Shown piece by piece: positions 1 through 10,585 of a stretch of 64,000 bases of DNA. This stretch comes from Eunapius fragilis (lineage: Eukaryota > Porifera > Demospongiae > Spongillida > Spongillidae). Within the stretch, counting starts at the first letter, position 1. Each line of letters opens with the position of its first letter. Position numbers and translations under genes: made by a program. The notes beneath the pieces are model-generated. The model was not told the DNA's origin and did no database searches. It saw only the letters and a program-made list of their open reading frames with translations. The stretch covers positions 1,074,586-1,138,585 of the forward strand of contig OY811975.1 of assembly GCA_963681505.1 (NCBI GenBank), given 5' to 3'.

Positions 1-874
1 CTTGCATTCGTGGCATGAAAATAAACTCGCGATGTATAGCGCGCAATATCTATACATGTATTTCACCGAAAACGACCATTTATACCGCTCGATTACATCT
101 CGATGGGTTCTCGCATGAGCTACCACTTTTGCGGTACCACGGACCTATTGTGCAATTTCACTCATCTCAATGCCTAATTCATCAGCTAATCCGGCCGGTT
201 ATAGTAGAAAGCGGGCCCGCACGGGTTCGCGTAGCATTCAAGTTACACCGCCTATTTTGCATGCATGAGCATTGTTATTCCAACCGCCATTACAAGCACG
301 GGTATGTCCGCTTGTCTGTATGAATAAGCGGTAAGGATGCGAAATAGCATTGCGTACAAAAACATGACAGTTTACTTACGCCGGCATATACATATATGTC
401 ATGTTTACTACAAGTGCATGCAACAACATATAACGATCCGAAGTGTGAAGAAACCTTGCATTGGTCTGTGAGCCTCTAGCAGTTGGCGCTGAAGCACACT
501 TCTCACGTTTCCCGCAGGGTTTGCATCACAACCAATAAACCCATGCATGTCCATGCAGGGTGGTTACGGATTTATATGGCAATGTGAACATGTCCCTATA
601 GTTAAGGCCAGCTCCATGCAGCTAGAGCTATATTGAGTAGAATTGCGTATAGTAGATTTAGTTGCAGTTGTGTATAATAACGTCATATCACAGTTTACTA
701 TTGTACTGTGTAGTCATGTATTTGATATTTTATTACTAAGGGAGGCTCTCCAAGTATAAGTTAGTAGAACTGTAGGCTAGTTAAATCTGTTTATAAGTAG
801 AACTGTAAATTCATCAGAATTAATATTATAACACTGTCCCAAATATATTGCTGACAAGTGTGTTGAATCCAAGA
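1..874. repeat. Start of duplicated block, copy A (non-coding)
   Basis: This stretch is nearly identical to 17208-18085 and more distantly related to 36805-37230. The open frame at 15-323 is repeated in the second copy, but a small indel changes its C-terminus, which argues against coding. A near-palindrome of alternating AT/CATATG type lies around 388-403. No gene is seen. The region between about 370 and 874, together with the retroelement debris after it, recurs in inverted orientation at about 37230-38455. Confidence 0.8.
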
Positions 875-1566
875 AATTACTCTCAAGTCTGGTGGATGTG
901 GCTGGAGTTGATCTCCAGGTGGCATTCATATTACTGCGCATGTGTGGAGGGTTTTACAAAATGGTCCACCTAACCAGGGTCACTCCTCCTACTTTGGCTT
1001 CAGATGCCCTAGTGTCGTTTGATGAAGATGTGAGGCAGAGCTTTGTGCTCAGCTCAGCTATTGAAGTCTCAGATACGGCCTGGAAACAGGCTCAGCTTAG
1101 TTTGAGGTTCGGGGACATAGGCCTTCGTTCTCTCTCATGCCATGCAGCTGCCGCCTTCATTTCCTCACTTTCTTCATCAGGCCTGGGCAAATTGAACAAT
1201 CTCCATCTTCAGCAGGCAGTCACGGCCGATAACTCCAAAGTCGCTTCTCCCATTCTTCAGAGAGAGCTTTCCAGCAAGATTGATGAGGACCAATTCCAAT
1301 CCTTATTAGAAGCATCCTCCCCAGCCAACAATGCTTGACTGCTGTCTATATCAGCCCCTCATTCACCTTCATGGCTGTCAGTGGTCCCATCCAAGGGCTT
1401 AGGTTTACATATGGAGCCCAATGAGTTCCAGATCACAATGAGGTGGTGGCTAGGTGTGGGTGTTGGTAGATCTGTGTGTCCCTTTTGCCCAGAGGTTGCC
1501 CTTGATCCCCTGGGTCACCATGCTGCAACATGCAGGCATGGGGGAGATGTGGTGGTAAGGCATAAT
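875..1566 (+). pseudogene. R2-like non-LTR retroelement fragment: RT thumb region and CCHC motif
   Basis: The translation in two frames resembles the C-terminal part of reverse-transcriptase ORFs common in sponge and cnidarian genomes: a segment reading DLQVAFILLRMCGGF, then MVHLTRVTPPTLASDAL, then a GLRSLSCHAAAAF stretch. After a frame shift between about 1339 and 1380 comes a zinc-knuckle-like CPFC...GHHAATC followed by RHN near 1560. In R2-type elements (family knowledge) CCHC and an RHN box precede a restriction-like endonuclease. The RHN box is where this copy breaks off; the rest resumes at about 3693. It is non-functional here because of the frame shift and the interruption. The assignment to the restriction-like-endonuclease group of non-LTR elements is inferred from motif order. 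Confidence 0.7.
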
Positions 1567-1993
1567 CATATACATATACTTTATATACAATGCACAAAAC
1601 AACACACTACTAACAGAAACCTAACCTCTGCTCATGCTAATTTACTTTGTCCCTTGATGGCCTTTGCACCGACCTCATGCACCAGTGACATGTTGATGGA
1701 TTTTGTTGAGCATTTTGAGTTTGGGGATGCTTGGCTGATGGAAAGCAGTCCAGATGCAAAACCAGACATTAGAAGGGACTGATGAATTTATGCCGCAAGA
1801 ACCCACATGCATGAGGGTCAAAACTGAAAGGATTCGAGCAGCAGGAGAGTGCGGAGCAAGGTAGCGAAGGTCAAGCCCACCAAAACTTGCAGACTATGTT
1901 TTATTATATGTGTTACTTGCAGGGAGTTTGCTACTGAAAATAATCATTTTGCCCTGTAGAGGGCACTGTTAAATGACCATCAACACATCTATA
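1567..1993. other. Spacer inside the interrupted retroelement
   Basis: This AT-rich sequence follows the RHN box. An open frame continues to 1782 but shows no recognisable domain. The stretch 1660-1860 recurs inverted in block C (about 37560-37800), showing that it moves with the retroelement debris. No RNA gene or promoter is seen. Confidence 0.5.
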
Positions 1994-2265
1994 AATAAAA
2001 AACCTTCTCTATAAGAAAGTTGGTGGGATATAGGATTTGAAGGCAATGGTGGTGTAAAAAGCAAGGAAACACGGGTCTGTAGTGGTTAATAGTAAGGGAA
2101 AATGTCATAGTCCTATATTTAGCCCGTTTGTAGCATACACTATGTTCGTGTGCTAAATATAGGACTATGACATTTTCCCTTACTATTACAGACCCTGCTT
2201 TTTACACCACCGTTGCCTTCAAATCCTTTATCCCACCAACTTTCTCATAGAGAAGGTTTTTTATT
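1994..2265. repeat. Fold-back MITE, family 1, copy 1
   Basis: This is a long near-perfect inverted repeat. The left arm begins AATAAAAAACCTTCTCT and the right arm ends with its complement AGAGAAGGTTTTTTATT. The arms are about 120 nt around a loop near 2128-2152. There is no coding capacity. Related copies lie at 5344-5527 (right arm lost), 19233-19498, 21036-21254 (left arm lost) and 41930-42211. Confidence 0.9.
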
Positions 2266-2741
2266 CACTTGTTTCTTTCATTTATCTTTGTTCGTGCACA
2301 TTGATTCGTAATGTTAATTCAGCCAAATGTCATATTGTAAACCACGCTAAACCCTAACCCTAATCGAAGAAGAAGAATAAGAAGAAGATGCGCTCGCGAG
2401 CCATTTTTTGTGGGGGCATAGTACACGCATTTATACAGGCATAATAAAGGCCTAGGCACCTTGCGTGGCCGCCGCGTTTTGGGAGTTTTTTAAACGCGAA
2501 AAGCGTTGTCTTCTGGGGCTCCGCCCCAGACCCCGATGGCCGGTGGGGGAGTTCACAGCAATTCCCCATGCACCCCTAGCTGGGCGGGAGGGGTCCCCGG
2601 GGCATCACCCTTAGCGCCACCCCCCCCCTCCCCCCTACTTTTTTCTCCTTCCGAGCCTCTGATACGTCGTCTAAGGATCGAAAGTGCCAAGAATCTGGTG
2701 TGGTCATGATGTGATGTATACCTGCAATGTAAGAGCATGTA
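2266..2741. other. Non-coding spacer with C-rich tract
   Basis: This stretch contains a telomere-like CTAACCCTAACCC run at about 2348, a GAAGAA-rich patch and a C-rich tract around 2610-2632. It is shared with block B (19499-19945), apart from short deletions there. No gene is seen. Confidence 0.5.
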
Positions 2742-3218
2742 GGGTAGCGTAGGTAGTGATCGCCACCTGCGATAACGTCAGGAGTGTTCGCCACCCCCCT
2801 GTTTATTCTACAGAGCAACGTTACTTGCGTAAAACCGCAGTGGCGGACGCAGGATTTAAAGAAAGGGGGGGTTGTAGTGGAGGGGGATCACCAAAAGGGG
2901 GAGGGTGCGAAGCGCGGAAGCTTTTGAAAACGTTAATTCAGTGTGCTAAAATGCATGAAAAAATTACGAGTTTTTTTACTTATGCCGCATTTTGCGTATT
3001 ATGTAATAGCAGGAAAGGGGGGGTTGCAACCCCCCCCAACCCCCCCCCCCCCCCCCCCTCCGTCCGCCAGTGAACTGTGTATGGTACTAACAAAGGAGCC
3101 TATTAGGGTTGTTTTAAACTCATATAGAAAGATCCAAACGTATTAATTTTGTTTTTATACGCTATTAAAAGTGCGGGTGGCGACTACTCCCCCCTGGCGA
3201 ATATACCTGACGCTACCC
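2742..3218. mobile_element. TA-flanked TIR element, absent from block B
   Basis: The left end GGGTAGCGT (2742) and the right end ACGCTACCC (to 3218) are inverted copies, and the element is flanked by TA on both sides (2740-2741 and 3219-3220). The block B equivalent at 19941-19950 reads catgtaggca with a single TA, which is an empty site. There is no transposase. A second element is nested inside at about 2840-3073. Confidence 0.85.
2840..3073. repeat. Nested hAT-like MITE with CAGTGGCGGA ends
   Basis: The left end CAGTGGCGGAC and the right end GTCCGCCAGTG are near-perfect inverted repeats. The interior is G-rich at one side and C-rich at the other (C tracts around 3030-3058). CAGTGGCGGA ends are typical of hAT-derived MITEs (family knowledge). 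I could not find a convincing 8-bp target duplication. Confidence 0.6.
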
Positions 3219-3692
3219 TAGGCATAATGGCTGCTCTTCAACATTTGGCACGTCCGCATGGACTCCGAAGAGATAATATTTAATGCCAGAGTGATTACGT
3301 AATCTGTATGCATGCGCAAAATGTTAGAACTCCTTTTATCGTCATTGCATTTTGAAATTTGTGTCCCTCGCGCGACTTTTGCCATACCGCTACAACAAAT
3401 TAACATCCTACAAAAAGCTGCATGGTCATTCAGAAGCGATGTAATCTGAAATCAAACACGCAAGTGACAGGTTCGAATTCCAGAAGCCAAATGGTGTTGC
3501 GAAAGGGATAAACAGGGGGTTAATATTTCAGATAATGGGGGGGGGGGGGGGTTGTAAATTAATATTCATTACAGCGGGGGAGGGGTTTGGGGCGGAGTCC
3601 CAGCCGCCAACGCTTTTTAATTTTATCATGTGCAAAACGTCATGATACTGCTTTGTTTGTGTTACTAATATAATATGCTGTGTCGTGCAAAG
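3219..3692. other. Non-coding spacer between the retroelement halves
   Basis: This stretch is shared with block B (about 19946-20424). It contains a G tract at 3537-3551. No gene is seen. Confidence 0.5.
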
Positions 3693-4195
3693 GGGGTGGT
3701 GGTGTTGTTGTGCGTCACAATGCTTTGAGGGATGATTTTGCCCAATTTTGTCATAGGGTTTGGCTTGATGGTCAACTTGAGGTAGGCCATGGGTCTGGAG
3801 GTGATAGTCCAAATAGCCGGCCAGCGGACATTCTTGTACTCAACTGGATGATTGGCAAGCCAGCTGCTTTTGACTTAATAGTAGTCTCTCCGCTTAACTC
3901 GAACACATTGAATGAAGTGGGAGCTACAAGTGGGTCATCAGCTGGTAAAGCCGAAGCTCGCAAGCACAATGCCAATGGTCCACAGGTGCAGAGAGCTAGG
4001 TTGGGTCTGTGTCCCTGAGGAAGCTAGTGCTCAGTCTCTTGCCTGGCAGCCCGCCTGACCCTGCAGCTGCAGTGCAGCAAGTCAAAGGCCATCATAAACA
4101 TCTACCAGAGGCTTAACTTCATCTTAGTTCGCTGCATTGCTAGAGCCTTGCTCTCCCGTGCAAGGTTTCGGCATTCAGAGGACAAGGGTTGAGGT
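3693..4195 (+). pseudogene. R2-like retroelement fragment: restriction-like endonuclease and C-terminus
   Basis: The frame resumes with GGVVVRHNALRDDFAQF, so RHN is repeated at both sides of the break. It continues with RPADILVLN...AAFDLIV, which fits the PD-x(12-15)-D arrangement of the R2-type restriction-like endonuclease, with PAD replacing PD. EARKHN and a tail resembling IYQRLNFILVRCIARALLSRA follow in shifted frames, up to a stop near 4192. The copy is frame-shifted after about 4010 and has no promoter, so it is a dead 3' end. The block B copy is at about 20425-20925. Confidence 0.7.
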
Positions 4196-5343
4196 GTGTG
4201 GTGCATATCCACTATTATCCAGTATACAGTAGTTCACAGACCGGGAAAGGCAAACGAGAAAGCTGGCTCTCCCTTACGCATTGCAACAAACAGGTCTGTT
4301 GCAGGAGAGGGGAGCAGTGTGGAAGACCGGCTTCCCATTCAGGCGTGTGAACTCGTCAGTGCCGATTGAACTGGAGTTACAGCTCAGCAGGCTATACGAG
4401 TATACTGCTCGCGCGTTCACAAGCTGTACATAATCTTTGGGATGGCAAATGAGTAGCGCAGCAGAATCAAGGCTTCCTGGCTGGGAAACTCAGGCGAGAT
4501 TTCATTTTCCTGAGAGCTTCCACTTTATCAAGCAACGCTTCATCAAAAGACGACCAATTGGTGAGCTCAGAAAAGTAGCAACGTTGGGCCTGACTCTACT
4601 GAGGTCAGGTGCCAGGTGCAATAGAGCAAAGACCAGCTTGATCTGCACAGATAAGTCAGTTCTGATTTGTGATGGTTAAGCTCTTCAGCAGCTTTGCTTT
4701 CAATCATCTTAAAATCCTCACGCAAAATGATGATACATTTGCCTCATTGCCACCTAAGGTTGCATCATCAAGGTAAACTCTGAACATCACATCTAACTTG
4801 ATGTAACATCTGTGTGTCAAGGGAAAGATACAATGTAACAAGGCAGAACAACAAAGGACCAAGAGGGTCACCTTGTTGTACCCATTCTGCAGAGCTGATG
4901 ATGGTGTCATGAAAATAGAGGCTGAATAGTAGTCTCGTACCCAGACCCAGGTTCCCAAGTTGCGGTGATGTAATCTATCCACAGCTGTTGGGAATCTGGG
5001 TTTGGGTAGGTGACTAGGATCTAGCATAGCCTGGGTTGGAGGGGGGGGGGGGGGGGGGGGGGGAAGGCGGCAGCCCCACACCCGCATACATAGGCGTAGG
5101 AAGTGCCTCCCCCCCCCCCCCCCCCCCCCTCACATTTTGTGCCCAAGAAGCGAGACCATTGCGACAAAGACAAAGCACACCCACACCCACTTATGAATAA
5201 CAAGCTTTTGAATAAATAATTTCAGACCCCGCACTATTGAACCGTTCCTGCGCCACTGTAACGTACGTAATACCCGCGCATCTAGAAAGCACACCTTTTG
5301 TGTGTGCGGGGCGGTAATGAAAATGTTTCAATGATTAACAAGT
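4196..5343. other. Non-coding region; 4305-5343 absent from block B
   Basis: Identity with block B stops at 4304 (block B position 21036), and the next 1.1 kb is unique to block A. It contains long G and C tracts around 5040-5063 and 5108-5129 (one G-rich, the other C-rich, giving an inverted arrangement) and a possible hAT-like end CGCCACTG near 5251. The open frames here are low-complexity and are not considered genes. Confidence 0.5.
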
Positions 5344-5527
5344 AAATAAAAACATTCTCTCTGAGAAAGTTGGTGGGATATAGATTTTTCAGGCAAATAG
5401 TATACTGGTGTAAAAAGCAAGGAAACAAGTTTTATCAGAAGGGAAAATGTAATAGTCCTATATTTAGCACACTTCGACTAAGGCATATGCTGTTTCTGTG
5501 CTAAATATAGGACTATTACATTTTCCC
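5344..5527. repeat. Fold-back MITE, family 1, copy 2 (right arm truncated)
   Basis: The left arm (ATAAAAACATTCTCT) and the loop are present. The right arm stops at CATTTTCCC, where it is fused directly to the beta-helix gene fragment. The arms match the variant at 21036-21254, in which the left arm is missing instead. Confidence 0.85.
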
Positions 5528-6349
5528 AAGGTGCAATACAAGGAGGGGGTGGTACCTTGACGCTGTATGGTTACATCACATTTGAACATAACACAGGAGT
5601 AAATGGAGGGGCCATATGTCTGTTTAATGATGTTCCATTGTACTTCAATTCCGATTGTAGAGTGCGCTTTGCAAGCAATTTAGCGACTGGATATGGCGGT
5701 GCTATATACAATAATGGAAAATATATCAAGCAGGATACGGTTCCACTTTGTACTTTACGTATCTTTTTCCTCCAATCACATGAGAGTCAGGATTTTAGTT
5801 TCAGTGGCTCCATAGCCTTCATTAATAACCATGCATTGCAAGGTGGTCATGCTATTTATGCCAAACCTATCTATGATTGTGAAAGTTGCTTTGCACATCA
5901 TGACACTTGCATCAACTCTTCCCCGATGGACTATTTCAATATTACTCCAATACAAGAAGATGTCAATGATGCCCAAGTACTCTCCTTTCCAGAACATGTG
6001 GCCTATTGTGGCTGCAGTGATCCTAATATGTGCAATGGTACAAGTCCATATCTTTCCACATATCCTGGTAAGATTGTACATCTTTATATTACCTCAATGG
6101 ATCGAAGAAATAACTTATCACCTAGTGTGGTTTACACACAAGTTGATATTAACTCTCAAAGCATAATGCTTAGAGTTCAACAGAAGGCTCAGTGGATAGG
6201 AACAGTATGTGGTCAAATTGAGTACCAAATATATGGACCAGAAAATGTATCACTCACATTGCTTCTGTCCAATGATCCTAACAATTCTCCAACAGTTATT
6301 AATGTGAATCTGTTACCATGTGAGCCAGGGTTTGTATTGATTACCAATT
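5527..6349 (+). pseudogene. Truncated beta-helix/membrane gene fragment
   Basis: This stretch is in frame and very close to the middle of the gene at 22694-27043 (its part 24608-25440). It encodes the ectodomain between the repeat region and the Cys-rich pre-membrane region (GGAICLFNDV, ATGYGGAIYNNG, YCGCSDPNMCNG, QKAQWIGTVCGQIEYQIY). The N-terminal signal peptide, the beta-helix repeats and the whole membrane domain are missing. Upstream it is joined to a MITE arm at TTTCCC, a hexamer shared by both parents. Downstream it leaves the gene at ATTACCAATT and enters a repeat that is also found in an LLTP intron (about 16098-16190). It is a dead fragment with no start or membrane anchor of its own; its open frame runs to 6411 through repeat sequence. 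Confidence 0.88.
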
Positions 6350-6743
6350 ATTTCATATTCAAAGAGACACCTGTGTCCTCTACAACGACTTCATTACGCA
6401 CTGGAAATTAGCCTGTCAATCATGGAGTTACAGGGACCCCATATATTATTTTACACAGTTACTATGTTGGCATACGTAATTGTAGCACGTGATCATGTAA
6501 AGAGTTTAGTATAGTAACTGCAGAAAATTCGATGACTTAAAACTGTGGTTATGTGCTGAATTTAAATCGATGCGGTAGAATTCTTCCAGGAAATATTATA
6601 TGCCAATTTGAAGTTGTCATGTTCACCACGGCTTCAGAATAAATTTTTGGAACTCCATTTTTGCTACGTAACATTCGTCTGCTGCGTCGTTTTATTGATT
6701 TTGGACAGTTCTAAGTTAAACAAAATACACCGGCATTGATCAG
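6350..6743. repeat. Segment related to an LLTP-intron repeat, then spacer
   Basis: Bases 6349-6440 resemble 16098-16190 (GAGACACCT, GGAAATTAGCCTGTC, ATGGAGTTACAG), which belongs to the fold-back element 16063-16289. The rest is AT-rich and shows nothing recognisable. Confidence 0.6.
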
Positions 6744-7312
6744 TTCAGGACACACATATCTGGTCCCCAGGATATACTCACCATGCAAGTGTGAGGTTTA
6801 GCCATCAACAGAAGTCATTCCCTTGAAAGGGAGATTCTGCAGGTTTATTGAGCCAACATGTACTGATTGAGTAGCAACACTGATGGGTCAGATGTTTTCG
6901 GGACACAGTTAGCCGGTCCCCAGGACATAAAAAAACAGGTTTGAGATTTAGCTACCAACCAAAATTTGAAAGGGAGACTGTCCAGGTGTTTTTAATCACT
7001 GGGCCAATCAACACTTCTGTCTGCATGAATTTCAACACGGATCATGCACACGTTCAGCCAAGTCAGTGTTATAAACCGGTTACCAATGAGAGACACATAG
7101 CTGTTATATTGTTTACATAATGTACTCGCGCAATATAGCGTTTTGAACTTATTGCTACCAATTCCGCGCTTCGCGCGGAATGGGGCATATCCATTGTTGG
7201 CCCAGTGATTCAGAACACCTACACAGCCTCAGTTTCTAGGGAATGACGTTAGTTGGTGGCTAAACCTTAAACTTAGTGTTTATGTTCTGGGGACCGGCTA
7301 ACTGTGTCCCTA
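6744..7312. repeat. Fold-back repeat with GGTCCCCAGGAC ends
   Basis: The segment at 6899 reads GGGACACAGTTAGCCGGTCC and is mirrored at 7280-7311 (GGACCGGCTAACTGTGTCCC). A second, direct partial copy lies at 6744-6860. The inner arms share CACTGGGCCAA and GCGCGAAGCGCGG-like sequence. A related copy is at 10318-10585. There is no coding potential. Confidence 0.75.
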
Positions 7313-9835
7313 TGTTATAAACCGATTACCACACACTCTAGCCTGTTTACCGTTACAAAGAATTCTTCCAAACCCTTTGAAATATTATACCAATTTGAAG
7401 TTCATGCTTCAGATTATATTGTTGAAACTTCATTTCTGCTCTGTAGCATTCGTCTTCCAACACTACCGATTGAATATCAGCTATCAGCATGGATCACATG
7501 TTAAGCCAACTGTTAGTAGCAGTGTTGCCGCGATTCTAATTATATCGTCGATTACGAATTAATGGATCGCAATTAGTATGCATCGTCGAGTCACTATATC
7601 GACGAATATTCATAGCTCATTAAATCGTCGATGCACGAGCCTAATCGACGATCTAATCAAAAATGGCTCCGTAGGGCAGTGGCAATAGCAGTGTAGGGAA
7701 TTTGCCTAATAAAGACTAAGCAGTAAGCGTATAATGATTGTACTGCCACTGTATTTGTTGTAAACAGATGTATGATGCTGTAAAAATGGCTTCTTTGAAC
7801 CATACAAAGTGCACGCGCGCACAGACCACGCGTATAAGAGTTTTGTTCATATTGATCTCTTATGATGAAGTTGTAATACAATTACGGGAAATTTGTGACT
7901 TACAAAAGGACTCATAAGTCTGCTAAAATTGTACGATTGTGTCGTAAAAATAAGACTTGGTGAAGATGGCAGGGCAAAATCCACCATCTTTTTCTCTGCT
8001 GTATGTTCTTTGTGGTTGAGAAAACACGCTCGGATGGTGCCGATGAGGCTGAAATAATAGCAAGGTACTTGCGAGCCAGAGCAGCAACGTGTGTATGCAG
8101 CCGGATGTGTTGTCCACCACATCAGAGGTTTTTTTTTTTTAATGGTCTATCAGTTTCAGGTTCATTGAGGTATCTATAAGAATGTACTATGTACACATGT
8201 ACACACCTACACACATACACACATATACACACCCATGCAAGTAGAAATGGCAAGCTGGTGACAGCCATGGTAAAAGATTGTCACTGTCACGTTTTGCCAG
8301 CTTGTTACAACCTTTCACGAGGTTGAAGTCAGCCATATAAACCTTGTGGTGAAGATGTTAATTAATATACATGCACCTAGCTTGCATGCATGCAGTACAC
8401 CACAAAACTGGGTAAAAAAGATTTGAAAAACATATTAAGAACACAAAAGGCACACAAAGGGACCACTGATATTCAGTGCTGTGTTGCTTGTCATTGATAG
8501 ATGTTATGATTCGACTCTGCAACAAACTTGTATTGCAATAAAGATACGGATGAAATGAATTCTTCTTAAGATTTGATTGTAGCCCTGTGGATTAGCCTGA
8601 TGATTCCAGGATGGACACGGTAGTGGGTGACTTGTTGCAGGAAAATATGGATCCATTATTTCATTTTTACAAATTGTGCAGCAATCTATGTACATACATG
8701 TACCTGCATGCTGCATTTTCAAATTGTTTCCGTAGCTCAGGTGTGGTTGCATTTTGTCCACACTTAGATGTGACCGGTTAAGACAATCAGCGCCCTGCAC
8801 ATGCGTGAACCACGGCTAAACTGAATTGAAGAACAGTACAAAGTGACTATAAAAATTGATATAATGTAGTTGCAGGCTGTTAACATAAATAACCAGAGCA
8901 GGTAAACACTGTTGTGCTATTCCATCATCTCTATGGATGACAATAATTGCAAATAACCCCCCCCCCCCCAGGTTAAGCACCGCTATGTCTCTCCCCCACC
9001 CCAGGACAGACTTGTAAATGCCTGCCCCCTGGACAAGCTTCTATTTTGTTTCCCCCCCATACACACACTACCAATGGCTAGTGATAGCTATACATTATAT
9101 GTAGGAATCACCTGTGTTCTTCATTGTGGCTCCATCTGTTGTGATGGTTACTGATGATGCCTGTGCAAGACTTTTCTTTAGCTGCACGGAAGGGTAATTA
9201 TTATTAGAATCAGTTCAATATCTGATGAATCTACCAGGTCTTTCACCTCCTCATATTTAGTTTCAACTCTGTGGCAGTACAAGAACCTCGTGCGTGAGTA
9301 AACTGTCGAAAAGACCCCACACAATGGCATCCACTAATAGGTCATTTGCTTCCTTCACGCTTTCCTCGCTAAAGTTAGGTGGCAAGCCAAAACATATCTC
9401 GGAGCTGCCAATGTGAGGCTTTGAAAGTTCTGGCCTGAAAAATCGTGCACCACACATCACCAAGAAGGAATAACAGCAAACTAATTTGATGACTTATAGC
9501 AAGCACAGTTTCTTTTGGATGTGTTCTTCCGCGCGCACGTGATACAACGTTATGACACAGCTTACTTGGCGGGAGGGGAATCTCGCAGCAGGCTGCCGTT
9601 CTATTGTGAAGTGCTTCCACTCACAGCTTTGCGCATTCCTTGTGGTCGTACTGCTACATGTACAACACTCACGATCCACTGCACACTCCCTTCAGACATT
9701 GTCATTTTAAGTAAAATTAGTGAGTGTCGCTCATGGGTGTCCCCAGGGGGGGCCATGGCCCCCCCCCCTTCGGGACTGAATGGCGCCCCCCCCCCCCCCC
9801 CCCCCCTCCTGTTTACAACATGCGCACCCCCACTG
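7313..9835. other. Gene-poor region
   Basis: This stretch has a cluster of ATCGTCGAT/ATCGACGAT words at 7540-7650, a CACATACACA run near 8195-8235, C tracts at 8957-8969 and 9789-9806, and several short open frames with no recognisable domain. No convincing exon, tRNA or promoter was found. Confidence 0.5.
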
Positions 9836-10090
9836 GCTGGATTGGCTGAAAGCGGACAGCATCCACCGTCCACTGGTTGAATCTGCCGAGAGCGCGGACA
9901 CCTCATTGATTGAATCGGCCGAAAGCTGACATCAGCACCCCCCCCCCCCCCCCCCCCCACTGGTTGAATCGGCCGAAAGCGGACAGCACCCCCCCCCCCC
10001 CCCCCCCCCCCCAATGGTTGAATCGGCCGAAAGCGGACAGCACCCCCCCCCCCCCCCCCACTGGTTGAATCGGCCGAAAGTGGACAATTA
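9836..10090. repeat. Minisatellite with embedded C tracts
   Basis: There are about six tandem units based on TGGTTGAATCGGCCGAAAGC followed by GGACAGCA and a C tract of variable length. Units start near 9836, 9872, 9905, 9961, 10014 and 10062. The glycine-rich open frames on the minus strand are produced by the C tracts and are not considered genes. Confidence 0.85.
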
Positions 10091-10317
10091 ACGTATACGC
10101 GGCTGTCAAGTGGCGCCCCCTTGCCCTATCCTGGCCCCCCTCTTCCAGAAAAGCTGGGGACGCCCATGTCGCTATGAATAAAAGGTGGTATCGTCGAGCC
10201 TCGCCGATACCTACTTATTAAACATCGCCGATTATCGATACCGGATGCGATACAGGATATGCATCGACGATCACGAGATCGTTTCCGGATCGCGGCAACA
10301 CTGGTTAGTAGCAATAA

Positions 10318-10585
10318 TTATGGTCAGTCCCCAGGACAAGGAAAGGGAGACTGCACAGTTGTGCTGAATCACTGGGCCAACATTAATGACTGGTATTCAG
10401 TATTGTCACATGTTAATCAACTTATAATGGGAATACAGTTATCCGGTCCCCAAGACATACACTCCAAGTTGGACGTTAGCCACCAACCAAAGTCATTCCA
10501 ATAGAAACTGCGTAGGTGTACTAACTCACTGGGTCAACAGTGGATATGCCCCTCCCGCGCGAATCGCGGAAGCTTTAAGTTCAAA
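10318..10585. repeat. Copy of the GGTCCCCAGGAC repeat
   Basis: The stretch shares TCAGTCCCCAGGAC, CACTGGGCCAAC, CCGGTCCCCAAGACAT, TTAGCCACCAACCAAAGTCA and GCGCGAATCGCGG with the element at 6744-7312. An ATCG-rich cluster (10185-10290) precedes it. Confidence 0.7.

Noticed and set aside
15..323. 102-residue frame duplicated at 17222-17530
   Set aside because: A small indel alters the C-terminus in the second copy and the third copy (36.8 kb) does not keep the frame, so it is not under coding constraint.
2345..2362. Telomere-like CTAACCCTAACCC
   Set aside because: Only two or three units, duplicated with the block (imperfect at 19582), not at a sequence end.
9515..10109. Gly-rich and Pro-rich frames
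   Set aside because: They arise from C/G homopolymer tracts within the minisatellite, with no domain.
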